A DNA stretch of 62,966 nt from Erysipelotrichales bacterium (GTDB lineage Bacteria; Bacillota_I; Bacilli_A; Erysipelotrichales; Erysipelotrichaceae), in NCBI GenBank assembly GCA_910576855.1, contig CAJTJP010000020.1, forward strand, positions 1 to 62,966. The letters run 5' to 3'. The notes below the pieces were generated by a model, which saw nothing but the letters and a program-made list of their open reading frames with translations, had not been told where the DNA came from and searched no databases. The stretch's first letter is position 1; every line of letters starts with the position of its first letter. The position numbers and the translations under genes were made by a program. This document shows positions 62,393 to 62,966 of this stretch, one piece after another.

Positions 62393-62966
62393 GTATGACG
62401 GGCATGCCCGTATTCTGTGGTGGAAGTCCACAAAGGCGTAGCTATCAACGAACTAAATAGCGACTGGCAGGCTTCATATCGCGAGGTATGGGAGAGAAGA
62501 AGCCATAGCGAAATCGTAGCCCTACGAACAGAAACCTGATAATAAGGCATATATGGCGGGCAAGTTGGCAAGAAACAACGAAGCCCAAAAGATAGCCGTA
62601 ACCCATGTATGTAAATCAGGAGGGTAGACGAGGAAAGAATACGGACTTATCCCGTGAGGTCTCATTGGCTCAATAGCGAGACGTAGAACGACGTGCAGTG
62701 AGGAGTAGTAACAACGAACAATGAGAAGTCAGCAGAGGTCATAGTAGGTGGAAACACTGAAGGACCGAACGTATCAATCGTGCAACACAAATGTATGTTT
62801 TCTATGAATGCCCGACAGAGAAACAGCGGAAACGTAAATGAAGCCAAGAACTCATAAACGTAGGATAAATCATGGAAAAGCGGAAAGGAGAGGAGCACAC
62901 AAAGTATGTCGGAGTTATTAAACAAGATACTTGACAGAGAAAACATGAACCAAGCATACCAAAAGG
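62393..62966 (+). mobile_element. group II intron, 5' part (continues beyond the window)
   Basis: A GC-balanced, purine-rich, non-coding stretch with many short complementary arms (for example CGGGCATGCCCG and GTGGTGGAAGTCCAC) precedes a reverse-transcriptase start, as in group II intron domains I-III. The 5' end GTATG is close to the usual GUGYG. It lies right behind an intrinsic terminator, the preferred target of group IIC introns. The exact class is uncertain. Confidence 0.8.
62906..62966 (+). CDS. ltrA: group II intron reverse transcriptase/maturase, N-terminal fragment
   Basis: Only 20 codons are in the window: MSELLNKILDRENMNQAYQK, the typical N terminus of LtrA-type intron-encoded proteins (helix before the RT0 motif). 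AAGGAGAGGAG lies upstream. The rest, with RT, maturase and possibly endonuclease domains, is outside. Confidence 0.85.
   Translation, partial: MSELLNKILDRENMNQAYQK

Overview
The window reads as a chromosomal segment of a low-to-moderate GC, endospore-forming member of the Bacillota. Sporulation genes (gpr, spoIIP, a Spo0A relative, dpaA/dpaB, cse60-like, gerE) sit among housekeeping clusters whose order matches Bacillus: gpr-spoIIP-yqxA-lepA-hemW; rpsO-pnp; murC-ytxG-ytxH-ccpA; ytgP next to an RsuA-type enzyme; rnhC divergent from cvpA-mutS2; uvrC-gerE. Gene content and short, rearranged versions of these clusters suggest the Erysipelotrichia, but that placement is inference. Ribosome binding sites are mostly GAGGTGAT or AAGGAGG, and GTG/TTG starts are common. 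Almost everything is on the + strand.

Layout. 1-7.5 kb: spore germination/engulfment genes, LepA, an operon with a Fic-like protein and a degenerate Spo0A relative behind a candidate Spo0A box, then hemW. 7.5-11.9 kb: AT-rich accessory block of zinc-ribbon membrane proteins and a lipoprotein. 11.9-22.5 kb: rpsO, pnp, pepV, trmB, a lipoprotein/thioredoxin pair, murC and the ccpA cluster. 22.6-27.6 kb: a large surface M6-type metalloprotease and T-box-controlled tyrS. 27.6-36.0 kb: dipicolinate synthase with dapA (sigma-K-like promoter), small spore-associated proteins, a lipid-flippase-like protein, thyA-dfrA-pdp.

36.0-45.1 kb is the most unusual part. It holds a cre-marked promoter, small secreted and membrane proteins, an RRNPP-type HTH-TPR regulator, a possible 26-residue hydrophobic signal peptide immediately downstream, a secreted metzincin protease, a lipoprotein, and two large ATPase-FtsX fusion transporters. 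A decayed second copy of the regulator 3' end, promoter and secreted-protein tail shows that the regulator-plus-target cassette was once duplicated. I read this as a peptide-signalling and secretion island; its function is inference.

45.3-47.1 kb is a PadR/DUF1700 operon, followed by a probable C-rich small RNA. 47.5-56.8 kb carries lspA, rluD, a rhomboid protease, comEB, rnhC, cvpA, mutS2, uvrC and a gerE gene without a canonical start codon but with a sigma-K-like promoter. 56.9-58.6 kb contains a structured RNA candidate with two tandem 45-nt units, a ribbon-helix-helix protein and a frameshifted XRE regulator. 58.6-62.4 kb is a cell-wall operon: a VanY-like protein that has lost its zinc ligands, MurL and a MurD2-type ligase, suggesting that D-glutamate for peptidoglycan is made by epimerising UDP-MurNAc-L-Ala-L-Glu. 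The window ends inside a group II intron inserted just after the murD terminator.
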